A stretch of 64,000 bases of DNA from NCBI GenBank assembly GCA_037042185.1, contig JAXQJY010000024.1:868001-932000 (forward strand), given 5' to 3'. This document shows positions 52,583 to 63,589 of the stretch, one piece after another (position 1 is the stretch's first letter; the number at the start of each line of letters is the position of its first letter). The notes below the pieces were generated by a model, which was not told where the DNA came from, did not search any database, and saw nothing but the letters and a program-made list of their open reading frames with translations. Source of the DNA: Sordariomycetes sp. S80-01Y (taxonomy: Eukaryota; Ascomycota; Sordariomycetes). The position numbers were made by a program, and so were the translations under genes.

Positions 52583-53713
52583 GAGGCGATGCAAATAGAG
52601 GTGGGGGCAGAGTCCGTGCCGCCTCTCCCCTGCTGACCTACAACATGTTGAGATGCCGCCTTAAATCAGCTGTGGTGTTGGAATTGAGATGCCATAGGAT
52701 AGCTTCGCGCTCGGTGGAATAAGATGACTTTCCGTACCGCCCTTAGTAAGTATGCTATTGCAAAGGAAATCGTAGGCGACTCCCAAGCTAGAGCTATAGG
52801 GACTCGTAGCCTGTACTAGGCTCCTGGGCAGACAGCACTGAATGACGATGATGAGAGATGAAAGCATTCGTTCAAACTCTTGGGGAAGTCAGGTTTCCTT
52901 TCGAACCCAAGTAAGCTCGTGGAATTTGTGTACTACATAAACACGTTCACTTTCTTAACGAGAATCCATGTGCTCCAATACGAGGCTAGCAGGGATAATG
53001 GTAGGATCTCAAAAATCTAGTCGTCGGCTTGGGGCGCGCTAGGCCAAGACAGCGTGGATCCCCTCCGAGGTAGATGCAAATTAAAGCGAGATCGGGTCCC
53101 GAAATCATGGCTACAAATGATGAGCTTAATGTTATGTGACTTTGTCTACCTTTGACAGGGGCGACGCGATGCCTGAAGCTTTTCCCAGATATCTTGCCAT
53201 TGGACCGACCTATCTGACACCATTGCGCACTCGACGAAGAACAATTCTCTCTTTGTTCCTTCTTCTTCTACATACTACTATTTGATCCTTCGATAGGTGC
53301 CCTGACATGGACGTGGTCTAATCAGGTCAGGCAATTGCAACCAAAGGAAATCGGACGCTCGATATAGATCAAGACACAGGGCGAACGAGTTCCCATCAAT
53401 CTTGTCCACGGGAGACCGTGCGCTCTTGGCACTAGCCGAACATCGCGCCCTGACTTCAACCCATGATACGATACCTTTACAGGCTTCCAGTGATGAGCGG
53501 TGGCACTTTGCATAATCTTCTCTAATTTGATGTTATTCGCTCGATCTATTCAAGATGTCGCACTTGGGTACTCCGGCATTTTTTAGAAGTCCGTAACGGC
53601 ACGGTATAGCCGACTGTCCGACCCACGGACAAAACGGAACTCCAACAGCCATTCTGAGGGCTTCGGACAATCTCAGAAACGCGTAAAGTGCGAAGACGGC
53701 TATTTATTAGGCT
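52583..53713. other. Gene-free divergent region, CocE hydrolase and FAD monooxygenase
   Basis: About 1.1 kb. Both genes point outward from this stretch, so both promoters lie here. CTTTGTTCCTTCTTCTTCTAC near 53252 is a notable pyrimidine-rich run. No gene seen. Confidence 0.5.
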
Positions 53714-53720
53714 TATAAAA
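53714..53720 (+). promoter_or_regulatory. TATA box of the FAD monooxygenase gene
   Basis: TATAAAA 110 nt upstream of the start codon at 53830, in the normal window for a fungal TATA box. Confidence 0.6.
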
Positions 53721-53829
53721 CTGGACAGAATGGCTTGCTCTGTCCTCAGTCGACCCTACAGCAACACGTTACAGCATCCCTGGTCGAAGTGCGTCTATCT
53801 GGCATTTGGGACACAAAGCAACGGTCAAG

Positions 53830-55113
53830 ATGACGTTTAGTCCACTGAGAATTGCCATAGTAGGCGCTGGCCCAGGTGGTCTCACTATGGGAGCCCTGCT
53901 ACACCAAAAAGGGATACCCTTTACAATCTTTGAGCTCCGCTCACAACCTACGGAGAAAGAGTCACAACAACCATCGGGGTCACTTGACCTACACGACGGC
54001 AGCGGTCTGGCGGCGATTAAGCAGCTGGGGTTGTTCGAAAAATTCTGCGTTTTGGCCAACGATTGCACGCAAGTCTACAAGTTGGCGGATAAGGACGGCA
54101 ATGTCCTCTACAGTGGATCAGATGACATGTCAGTGGCGGAAAGGCCAGAGATTGCAAGGAATAAACTGAATCAACTACTTTGCGACCAAATACCGCCAAG
54201 TTCTATCCAATGGCAGCACAAACTCAGCTCGGTGCGTCGTGTTGGCCAAGGTCCGCAATCAATCGAGCTTGACTTTGGACGAAGCAACGGGAAGAAGACG
54301 TTTGACCTGGTCATCGGTGCTGATGGTGCCTGGTCGAAGATTCGCTCACTGGTAACGGATGTCAAACCCAAGTTCACAAACCAACATTACATCACTACCA
54401 GCATACGCAACATTGGCTCCAAGTATCCGCACCTCGAGAAGTTGGTCGGAAGTGGAACTTTCATGGCCCTCGGCGACAAACATGGCATCATAACGCAGCG
54501 AGCGGCGAACGACACTGTTAGGATATATACCCACATTCACAGCCCTGATGAACAATGGGCCTCAAAGCTCGATCTCCCCAAGAAGACTCCCGCCGAGGTG
54601 AAGTCAATACTCCTCGACGGAAAGTCGGCTCCCCTCAGGAGGTTTGGCCCTAAGATCAAAGAGTTGATAACTACTGCTTGCGAAGATCAGACCGTCATCG
54701 AACCCGATGCATTTGTCGACACACGACCGGTGTATACCCTTTACGGTACACCAGAGGGACACTCCTGGAAGAACCAGCCGGGCGTGACACTGCTAGGTGA
54801 TGCAGCCCACTTGTTGCCTCCCAACGGCGAAGGCGTCAACATGGCCATGCAAGATGCAATGCGTCTTACAGAGGCTATCAGCACTGCACAGGAGACAGCA
54901 ACTCAAAGAGATGTCTCTGTACTGGACGCTCTTGTTCCTCTGCTTGAAGCATACGAGGCAGACATGTTCGTCCGCGCTGACAAGTTTGCGAAGGAAACAG
55001 GACACATTACCCGCGCGATGTATGGATCCGATCACGGGGCTGAGGATTTATTCAGGTTCTTCAAAGAAGTAATGTCGGCCTCACACGCGCCGGAGAAGCC
55101 CTCAAACCCATGA
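53830..55113 (+). CDS. TetX-like FAD-dependent monooxygenase, 427 aa, single exon
   Basis: Group A flavoprotein hydroxylase, resembling fungal TetX-like enzymes and salicylate-hydroxylase types. The FAD fingerprint IAIVGAGPGGLTMGALLH begins at residue 8. A glutamate/arginine ribose-contact strand reads FTIFELRSQP, the middle motif is DLVIGADGAWSKIR near 160-172, and the third, phosphate-binding motif LLGDAAHLLPPNGEGVNMAM starts near residue 321. The C-terminal helix runs to residue about 420, without an evident membrane anchor. The frame continues upstream of ATG 53830 only through non-ATG codons, so that ATG is chosen. Substrate unknown. Divergent from the CocE-type hydrolase. Confidence 0.9.
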   Translation: MTFSPLRIAIVGAGPGGLTMGALLHQKGIPFTIFELRSQPTEKESQQPSGSLDLHDGSGLAAIKQLGLFEKFCVLANDCTQVYKLADKDGNVLYSGSDDMSVAERPEIARNKLNQLLCDQIPPSSIQWQHKLSSVRRVGQGPQSIELDFGRSNGKKTFDLVIGADGAWSKIRSLVTDVKPKFTNQHYITTSIRNIGSKYPHLEKLVGSGTFMALGDKHGIITQRAANDTVRIYTHIHSPDEQWASKLDLPKKTPAEVKSILLDGKSAPLRRFGPKIKELITTACEDQTVIEPDAFVDTRPVYTLYGTPEGHSWKNQPGVTLLGDAAHLLPPNGEGVNMAMQDAMRLTEAISTAQETATQRDVSVLDALVPLLEAYEADMFVRADKFAKETGHITRAMYGSDHGAEDLFRFFKEVMSASHAPEKPSNP

Positions 55114-56467
55114 ACGAGTGAAAGGATGCAAGTTTGAGGTTGCTGTGGGCATGGGCGTGCAGAAAGTCACGATGTTATTGGGATGCGCTCTGTGGCTATG
55201 TGTTTGCCGGCTTTTTGGTTCCATGTTTGATCTTATAGTGTTCTGTATGTACAACAAACTTAGAATCCACTCTTGTTAGATAGGGTACAGTGCCTGTTTG
55301 CACCAGCTGAAAGTGGCTGCTTGTGAGTGACGCTTCACTGGATACATATCCAATTCTGCGATGCAATCTGCGCTCGAAACTGAGCACACATCACCTGACC
55401 AAGTGATCGGTGATTTAAACACTGTCTAAGAACGGAAGAGTAGCGCTCACCTGAGACGCTCGCACCAAACATCTGGGACTGGCGCGTCGTTTGCACTAAA
55501 CCGATCACAGGGCCGCTTGAGCCGTCGCGGGCTTCGTTTCAAAGCCGAAAGCCGACATCCGCAGACATTGATGCCGCGACTCTCCGCTGCTCTCCGCAAC
55601 GCTGCATCGGCTGTAGAGTGGAAACGTCAACTGTGGACGCAATATCGGGGCAGATATGTCATTTTAAGTGATTGTCTGCGCGATTTGAGTCGGGCGGTCG
55701 ATTTGTCGTGAGCAAAAAGCCTTGGTTGTGTGCTGGGCGTGTTCAAAGCCGGTGTAAGTGGTGCTACAGCGGTCAATATCCATGAGCTCCTGGGCAATAA
55801 GATGCACGCAAGGAGCTGCGACCATGTCAAGCCAACAGAGTGGACATATCCGTCATTGCACTTTCCTCGAGATACTAGAAAATATAGATCCAGACAATAC
55901 GAAGCACTGGCGGCGTCGTCAGCTTATTGCATTGTGCTCCCCAGCCCAGCTCCCCAGCCCAGCCCTCCGGCTCCAAACCCCGAATGCAGCCCCACCGACG
56001 GCTCCGGCTCCCCGCAGCGAACGGCTCCAGGGCTTTGAACTGCGCTCTGCCCGTCCCCCAATGACAGAAGACGCCCGTCATGAAAAGTCTCGTGTGCGAT
56101 TCCGCCGTTGGTTCCGCTTACCTCTGTCTCGTATCTCATTCGTCCCCCTTCGATCTGACACTTTTCGTTCCCGACCCCGAGGGGCCCGAAGGAAGCCGCC
56201 CCTCCTCCCGATAGGGCAGCGCAGGGGTGGGGCGCCGGTGTGTGCCGCGCAAAACCGAAGGGGGTCATGGCTTGGAGTCTGTTTGTGTCGATGGCAGGTC
56301 AGATGAATGATGGAATTCTTATCAAAGCGTTGGTTTAGCTTAGGTTGGGGGGAGAGGTCGGTGGGTGCTGCGGATGCTTAAGAGAGGCTGCTCGACGTCG
56401 TCCTGTGTTGCGCCTCTCTTCTCTTCATTGTTGCCTGTACATGTGAAGACTGGTATCGCCTCACACG
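55114..56467. other. Gene-free stretch between the monooxygenase and P450 genes
   Basis: About 1.35 kb. A tandem GCTCCCCAGCCCA pair lies near 55936-55961. Short frames only. The last 100 nt form the P450 leader. Confidence 0.5.
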
Positions 56468-58143
56468 ATGCTTCACCTACTCACCCTGGCAGCCGCCCTT
56501 CTGGGTGCTGGCCTCGCCTACGTATGCCATATCCTGCATTCTGACTGTTGTATGAAGACAAGCTGACCCTCGCAGACCCTCGCGCTCTGCGTCTACCGCA
56601 TCTTCTTCCACCCGCTCGCCAAGTACCCCGGCCCCGTCGTCGCCAAGCTCACCGACGCCTACCAGCTCTACCACGCCTACAAGGGCGACCGGCACCTCGA
56701 GTTCTGGCGCCTCCACCAAAAGTACGGCCCCGTCGTCCGCTTCGGCCCCAACTGCGTCTCCTTCAACTCCAACGCCGCCCTCAAGGACATCTACGGCTTC
56801 AAGACCAACGTCCGCAAGGCCGAGTTCTACGATGCCTTCGCCCACCCCGTCGCCAACACCCACAACACCAGGGACAAGACGCTGCACGCGAGGAAGAGGC
56901 GGGTCCTGAGCCAGGCCTTCTCTGACTCGGCCATGAGGGGCATCGAGCGCTACATCCTGCAGAATGTCAGGACCTTCTGCGAGCAGATCGGCGCGCAGGA
57001 TGGCGGCGACGAGAAGAAGGGCTGGACGGCGCCGCGGGTCATGAGTGACTGGTGCAATTACCTCGCCATGGATATTCTCGGCGATCTGTCCTACGGAAAG
57101 GCCTTCCACATGCTGGAGAAGCCAGACAACCGCTTCGCTCTCGGTCTCGTCGAGGCTGCCACCACTCGTCACCTCATCGTAGGTTCTACCACTTGTGTTC
57201 ATTGAGCAAAAACTGACACATCCAGTGCGGCACCATGCCCGTCGTTAACAAGCTCAAGCTCGACAAGGTCCTCTTCCCCAAGCTCGCCGCCAACCGCGCC
57301 CGCTACATGGCCTACTCCAAGTCCCAGCTCACCGAGCGCACCAAGCTCGGCGAGGACACGGACCGCCGCGACTTCTTCTACTACCTCCTCAAGGCCCGCG
57401 ACCCCGAAACCGGCCAGGGCTTCTCCATCCCCGAGCTCTGGGCCGAGTCCAACCTGCTCATCATCGCCGGATCCGACACCACGTCCACCGCCATGGCCGC
57501 CACGCTCTTCTACCTCGTCCGCAACGAGCTCGCCCTGAAGAAGGTCACCGAGGAGGTGAGGGCGGCCTTCAGCGACGTCGAGGAGATCGTCCAGGGCCAG
57601 GCGCTGACGGGCTGCACGTACCTGAGGAACTGCATCGACGAGGCCATGCGCCTGTCGCCCTCGGTCGGCGGCATACTCCCCCGCGAGGTCCTCTCCGGCG
57701 GCACCACCATCGACGGCAACTTCATCCCCGAGGGCACCGTCGTCGGCGTCCCGCACTACACCATCCACCACAACGAAGCCTACTACCCGAACGCCTACTC
57801 CTACGTCCCCGAACGCTGGCAGGCCGGTGCCAAGAGCTCGCTCAACGGCGCCGTCACCACGGAGGACGACGTGCACCGGGCCCAGAGCGCCTTCTGCCCG
57901 TTCAGCGTGGGACCTCGCGGCTGCATCGGAAAGGGGCTGGCGTACGTTGAGATGTCCACCACGCTGGCGAGGACCATCTGGCTGTACGACATGAGGAAGG
58001 CCGTGGGCGTCGCTGACCCGGGCGAGGGCCGGAAGGACATGGAATGGGGACGCCACAGGGAGAGCGAGTTCCAGCTCATCGACACCTTCACCAGTGCGAA
58101 GACGGGTCCCATGGTTGAGTTTAGAAAGGTCGACAGGGCGTGA
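56468..58143 (+). CDS. Cytochrome P450, 524 aa, two introns
   Basis: Exons: 56468..56521, 56576..57178, 57226..58143; introns of 54 and 47 nt, both phase 0. The N-terminal anchor is MLHLLTLAAALLGAGLAY plus TLALCVYRIFF, followed by HPLAKYPGP. The oxygen-binding I-helix motif AGSDTT is near residue 300, the ExxR motif EAMR near 358, and the PERW motif is in VPERW. The haem loop FSVGPRGCIGKG has its Cys near 452. All canonical residues are present. Overall wording (DILGDLSYGKAFHMLE) recalls fungal CYP65-type enzymes used in secondary metabolism, but the family call is only a guess. No terpene synthase, PKS or NRPS gene is in the window. Confidence 0.94.
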
Positions 58144-58604
58144 GACCAGATTGACGAAAAGAAACGATGGATATCATGGAAAGCATTTTAGGAGCATCTA
58201 CGGCGTCGGCATTTAGTTCATCATTGAAAACCTATGGAATTGACACTTCTTCAAGACCCTCTTCTCTGCCCCTACGTTGCTGGAAACACGAGGAGGATTC
58301 ATGGATGCATCGCCAATCCACATCATCTCCCAGCACATGGCGATGCTTGACGTGGCAGATATCTCGCCTAGGCTAAAAAGGTATCTGTCAGATCAGGAGA
58401 GGGTTAACAGACAGCAAAGGAGAGAGTCAGGGTGAGACTCACGAAGCACATGTTACAGGGATTAATCAACGAACTGTTGATCTAAAAGCCGCCCAACAGA
58501 CTCTCGGTAGTTGAGTCATACCTAATTACAAAGACAGGCAAACGGAAGATGAGCTTTCATTGTTGTTCCCCGCAGGATCAGCTTCGACGTGCCAACGACA
58601 TCCC
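58144..58604. other. Intergenic between P450 and the first MYND gene
   Basis: 461 nt between two convergent genes (P450 plus strand, MYND minus strand). Nothing but 3' flank is seen. Confidence 0.55.
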
Positions 58605-60168
58605 TCACTCGGCGGCCCACTGCTCGGCCAGCACTTTCGCGTCATTCTTCTGCTTCCAATCCGTCATATTCTTCCACGTCATTTGTTTCATCGCTTCCAG
58701 GCGAGGAAAGTCTGGATCTACCCATTCGCGAGCTTTCTGACCGGCCGAGGCCTTGGCTTTGGCCAGAAACTCCGCCCACTGCTTGTTGCCGCATCCAAGG
58801 TAATCGGCGAGCTCCTGCTCACTGACCTTGGCCTCAACATCGCTATGAGGATCTTGAACTTCCAGGCTCTTCTTGAGGCTCTCTTGATTGTCCTCCGAGG
58901 AGTCAAAGTCGTCCTTTGTAGGCAGGTCCAAGGCGTCATTGTAGTCGTCGATACACTCGCGACGGTTGTTGGCCTCTTCCATCACGGGCTGTACATACTC
59001 CTGTACGAATCGAGCCATTATCTCGACATCGCGGACAGAAAGAGGTTTGCTGTCCACCCTGGACGCGATGACATTGCCGACGTTGTTCTGCCAGCCGAGG
59101 GGAGCCTAGCCCCAAGAGTCCGAACCAACTTCGACATCCATCATCATGAGCGTGGCGGCGGGGTTGCAACTGGCAGTCATGTGGTCTTTCCAGCCTGCGG
59201 GTGGATGGGTGTACTCGTGGATCCTGTCTTTCCAAAGTCGGAGCCCGAGGCCGAGCTTCGTAGAGATGGGGCTGACGTTTCCCTCGTCCTTCTTCCAGTA
59301 GAGGGGATGGTTGAGCGGTACGTGGACTGCGGTAAAGGCGGGAGATCGCCCCAGCTTGATTTCGCCATGGCATGAGATCTGGACAGCGCAGATGGGTGCA
59401 CCCATCCTGTGCCTCGGGGGGGCCTTTCTCGGGTCGTGAACGTCGATACGAGCTCCCTTGTACACTTCTACATGGTAGCCTTGGAGATAGTCGATCGCCT
59501 GTCGTAGACAATGTGCCGTGCAATCAAGCTGATTCTCCTCCTTGTCATGTTTGATCAACAGGAAAGGCCCGCTCAACGGATAGAACACGTAGACGCCAGC
59601 AGCTCGAGCTGCCACAACTAGACTGCGGTTCATGGGCAAACGCTTCGCCATGAAGAAGTCGTCGTGGAAGAGAGTGAACATGTACTTATCCAGAACATAC
59701 TTGCGGATCGCGTTGATTTGGACCGGTCCAAGGATGCCGATGTAATCAATCTGGAGAACCTTTTTGATCTCGCCAGAGCTGTCACTCGGGATCCAAACAA
59801 GCTCGGGCTTGTCCTTGTCGACCGAAAATTGCATGGCCAGGTTGTGTCCCTCGGAAGGGCGCTCACTCAGAGTGGCAAAAGACTGGCAGGCGAGTTTGTG
59901 CAGCGCCCAGTCGTTCTTCTGACAGGTCTTCGAGCAGTAGCAGATGCTGTGGCAGCCAGCGCATCGCTTGCCTTTTTTGTTGGTGCACATGGCACACGCG
60001 TCCTCGATGCTTCGACCCAGTCCCTTGTTTTCTACCTTATCAAGCTTCGCAGGACTAGGCTCACTGAGTCGTTAGCGATCTGAACTGCAGGTGTGTAAGG
60101 ACGGAGGCCGAATGGACGTACCTGATGCTTAGTCCGCCTAAGTATTCGGCCACGTCTGTTGCCTTCAT
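58605..60168 (-). CDS. MYND zinc-finger protein interrupted by an in-frame TAG (501 codons, stop at codon 335)
   Basis: Exon 1 is 60168..60122 and exon 2 is 60063..58605; the 58-nt intron (GTACGT...GACTCAG) joins GLSI|SEPSP. A complete MYND finger is present at about residues 40-77 (CAMC, CAGC, CYCSKTC, then H-x3-C). The middle domain (KPELVWIPSD, FFMAKRLPMNRSLVVAARA) continues to SDSWG, then TAG at 59106..59108. After it the same frame reads on for 166 codons (APLGWQNNVGNVIASRVDSK... ends AEQWAAE). Its sister at 61273..62640 reads WGQIPSNWQ where this gene reads WG-stop-APLGWQ, so the stop sits on a Gln (CAG to TAG). It makes a 334-aa truncated protein, is a recent null allele, or is read through. 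A 42-nt in-frame intron (GTTGGT...GCAG) would remove the stop but also the conserved WG. Confidence 0.82.
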
Positions 60169-61272
60169 ATTGAAAACCCGTACGGAATGAAGGTTTTTCG
60201 TAGAAGAGTCAATTCTTGTTTCGAGAGGTGATTTGACGAGCGAAGGAAGATGAAGGGCAAGTTCAGGCGAAGAGTTTTCGCACACCAAGGGATTTCACGC
60301 AGGTCACGCGTTCAAGGCACCCTCAGGCAGCAGCCTCTGATGACGTCTCACTTGCCTTTGTGCAGCTGCCCTGAAAACTATAGGGAAGCAAGGCGTCTGC
60401 ATGAACGCGCCTCCAACATAGGGCGGGTGGCCGCCTACCTAGGAAGCTCATACAGCGTGCTGCACGCCCGAAACCTCATAAGCTGTCACTCCAAATGACA
60501 GAATGCACTGTTTCTGTCAGCACCTCTCCCCTAGGATTTGGATTAGCCACAGAAATATTCGATGTTGGAGATTGAAGCAGTCCGATGTGCTGTGGTTCAT
60601 CCCAACTTCTCCTTCAAGTTCTCCTCAACTTTCCTCTGACTTGTAAATACTCCAAGTAGCTCTTTCTCGGAGACTTTTCCTTCAATCACATATGACAAGA
60701 ACACAGTGTTGTTCTTTGCAGAGCTGCTCACTATCGCACTTGGAACTTGTGGCGTGTGCCAGGGCGGACTATGTGGCAGAAGTGGGGCTGGATGAAAAGG
60801 GGTAAATTTCTGGGGCTAGGGAAGATAGTACTCGCAGGATTCGGTGCCTCAATTGCTGCCTCATTTGCTGCAAAGATTCGGTACATGCAGCTGAAATGAA
60901 GGCTAATTCATGCCCTAAAAAGTTCGATGTCGGCGAGAGGAGCTTATGAACACTTTCCGAGCCTCGCCAAAACTAAGTGCGACCGTTACACGCTTCGTCA
61001 GATGATCCTACTACCACTGAAGACCTCCTTCTGAGTGTCAAGTCGCACACATGCAGGTCCTTATACACTAATCAAATCTAAATGTATCACCTTCTTCATT
61101 GCTGGTCGCTTCTCGGACTTGGAAGAAGATCTATGTCTTCCTGTTGGAGTCGTATTGAACGACACCAGTATCTAACAAACATGACCTTGAGAACCGGCGC
61201 AGCCCTGCATCGAGCACATTAATGGACCTTCGTTCCCATCCACCAGGATATTGCGTGGATCTTGCTCAAGTG
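60169..61272. other. Gene-free stretch between the two MYND genes
   Basis: About 1.1 kb, containing the promoter of the first MYND gene and the 3' flank of the second. Frames are short, no repeats seen. Confidence 0.5.
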
Positions 61273-62640
61273 TTAACCTTCTACATCCTCCTGATCAAAC
61301 GTCGCATTGTCGTGCGGCAACACGAGCTTGAACCTCATCATGTTTTCCCACTTCATTTGATTCAACGCGGCCTGTCGCGCCACCCTGTCCTCTCCAATCA
61401 CTTTCTCTTTCTCGATGACGCATTTGAAGAGACATGGTACAGTGTGCTTCGCATACCGGAGCATGCAAAACAGGACTTGTGGATCAATATCCTCGCCGTC
61501 GTTTCGAACAGCCAAGACATCACCCAATTTCCTCTGCCAGTTGCTTGGGATCTGGCCCCAGGCCTTGCTCTTGATTCTAGAGGCCACCTGGAGGAATCTT
61601 GCACCTTCTCTATAAGCGGGACGTCTCCTTGCGTCCTCCAGTTCGCCGGAGGCTGCAGGCTCGCTAGCATTGGGGGATCCCCCTCCCTCTGCGCTGCTGA
61701 CGATGTCGTCAGATCGATCATTGCGCATGTTTTTTACCATTGAAAGAACTGAATCAGGTGCTCTCATCATAGTGACTGGTAGTCCCAGGAGTTTAGAGAT
61801 GGACGAGACGTCTCCAGCACCATTCAATAAGGGGTGGCACTCAGGGATGAGTCGAGGAGCTACAGGGACGCTTCCCACTCCCGATGCCCCATCCCAGCAA
61901 TTGATCAATGCTCCCATCACAGGTGCTCTACCCAACTTGGCGTAGCTCAGGCCCTCGCCGTCCTCTGTTCCGTGAAGTCGCAAGTAGTCGATCACATCTC
62001 GGAAGTCTTGGAGAGTACAGTTGCGGAAAAGGCCGTCGGATATTTCCTCCCGAAGAACGAGCAGAGGTCCTCGGAGGGGCGAGGGGAACTCGAAGCCGCA
62101 AGATTTAGAGCAGGCTTCCAATGCCTTATTGACCGGAAGCTCGTCGCGATCCTTCCTCATGTACAGCACCAAGGAATGTCCCGGATAGATCTCAAGCTCT
62201 TCAATTGCTCTCCCAGAGCCCCTCAGATCACGGCGACGTAGAGGGTTCCGGGTGATCCGCAGAGCTTCAACGTTGTCTCGAGTGAGGTTCACGTGATCCT
62301 GTTCAATGCCCAGAAGAGTTGGCCAGCCTGTGACCTCTAGCCGCCCAGTCGAAGCATCAGCCTGCAGAGGAGCGATCATTGGCAAAGGCCTGTCCCTGGT
62401 TCCCCCGAACAGAATGCTGCGGACCATGTTGGCTGATGTTGCGAACAGGTCGTATGACTGACAGCAGAGCTTGTGGAGAGACCAGTCTGACTTCTGGCAG
62501 ATCTGAGAACAATAGTGCACGCCTTTGCACACGGAGCAGAGAGAGGTCGTCGGGGTGTTGCACATGGCGCAGCGATTGTCGAGCTCGGCTTGAGGTGTGC
62601 TCTCGAAATGGGTGGTGATCTCTGTCTTGCTGTAGTGCAT
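61273..62640 (-). CDS. MYND zinc-finger protein, intact paralogue, 455 aa, single exon
   Basis: MYND finger at about residues 24-60: CAMC, CSVCKGVHYC, CQKSDWSLHKLCC. The order of the remaining blocks matches the neighbouring MYND gene: a conserved segment with SLVLYMRKDRDELPVNKALE, CGFEFPSPLRGPLLVL, LQDFRDVIDYLRLHG, PVMGALINCW, then a Ser/Pro-rich insert and WGQIPSNWQRKLGDVLAVRN. The C-terminal helical end has ALNQMKWENMMRFKLV, paralleling LEAMKQMTWKNMTDWK in its sister. The zinc finger probably mediates protein-protein contact; cellular role unknown. No intron, unlike the sister. Same strand, separated by 1.1 kb, so likely an old tandem duplication. Confidence 0.86.
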   Translation of the reverse strand: MHYSKTEITTHFESTPQAELDNRCAMCNTPTTSLCSVCKGVHYCSQICQKSDWSLHKLCCQSYDLFATSANMVRSILFGGTRDRPLPMIAPLQADASTGRLEVTGWPTLLGIEQDHVNLTRDNVEALRITRNPLRRRDLRGSGRAIEELEIYPGHSLVLYMRKDRDELPVNKALEACSKSCGFEFPSPLRGPLLVLREEISDGLFRNCTLQDFRDVIDYLRLHGTEDGEGLSYAKLGRAPVMGALINCWDGASGVGSVPVAPRLIPECHPLLNGAGDVSSISKLLGLPVTMMRAPDSVLSMVKNMRNDRSDDIVSSAEGGGSPNASEPAASGELEDARRRPAYREGARFLQVASRIKSKAWGQIPSNWQRKLGDVLAVRNDGEDIDPQVLFCMLRYAKHTVPCLFKCVIEKEKVIGEDRVARQAALNQMKWENMMRFKLVLPHDNATFDQEDVEG

Positions 62641-63589
62641 TCTATAGGGCCTGAGGACCGATTCAGTTTCTCATCGAGGCAAGAGCAGAAGTGGAAAGGC
62701 CTCACTGCGCACCTCCAGCGTCGTTGTCAGATGGTAAGGCTCGCCCTTGGTCTGCCATATTGCCGTTTGAAGTGACTTGGGGGATGTCAGACCGTTATGG
62801 CAGTAGCTAAGGTATGTAAGAAACTGTGAGCCTGAGGAAAACAGACGAAGGTCACACCAAAGGAGGATCTTTTGGGGGTTGGATGCAGGGACATAGGGGC
62901 CTGGCAGCTGTAGTAGCGTCGTGCCTAAGGGGTCGGCAAACTAGCATACGCCTCCACCAGGCTGCGTCACAGTCTGGACTACTTGAGTCCAACTCCCCTC
63001 TTGTTCCAGCACAAGCCCGTCTTATATATACAAGCTTGTTTGCATACAATGCGATAAATCAGCATCAAGATGGCTTGCGGTGCGCTGCATTGCACTCCCC
63101 AGGGGCCTCGCCTCGGGGTTAATGACATTGCATCTCCTCACATGCATCAGATACGGGCACCCAAGTGCACGGACATGATCACCCTTGGTACTTCCAAGCC
63201 GACAGTTGCTGAAGCCTTTAGTAATGTTTGGGCAGCGTTGGGTTTATAGCTGTTTGACAACCTTCCGTCGGGCGTCCAGCTCTCAAGCACGCAAACTTCC
63301 AGAGCATCTGCCGCACCAATAATATTGAAGGTGGGATGGAAAGGCTCGACATGCGACCCAGTGACGAAACAAACAGACTTGCAAAGTCGCGCTCCGCAGC
63401 TACTATAGTACTGATTCCCGACAGCCTGCGGTCCGCACGAAGCACCTTTGCTCGCCGCCTCAAGCGACTTGAGCGAGAAGTGAAGGATTGTGTCAGTGGA
63501 CAGATAAAGCATGTCATTACATAACAACATAAATCAATTACTCGACATATTACACCATATATCCCTTTCCACCATCCATTTCCCCCCTT
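62641..63589. other. Gene-free stretch downstream of the partial gene
   Basis: About 950 nt, holding the promoter of the intact MYND gene and the 3' flank of the partial gene at the window edge. Minus-strand frames up to 127 codons here lack any protein-like pattern. Confidence 0.45.

Noticed and set aside
57199-58056. 285-codon minus-strand frame over the P450
   Set aside because: Same cause: strong third-position GC in the P450 exon leaves its complement open.
58605-59057. An independent 150-codon gene downstream of the TAG in the first MYND gene
   Set aside because: It begins with GTG, not ATG, is in the same frame as the MYND gene, and aligns to the C-terminus of the paralogue.
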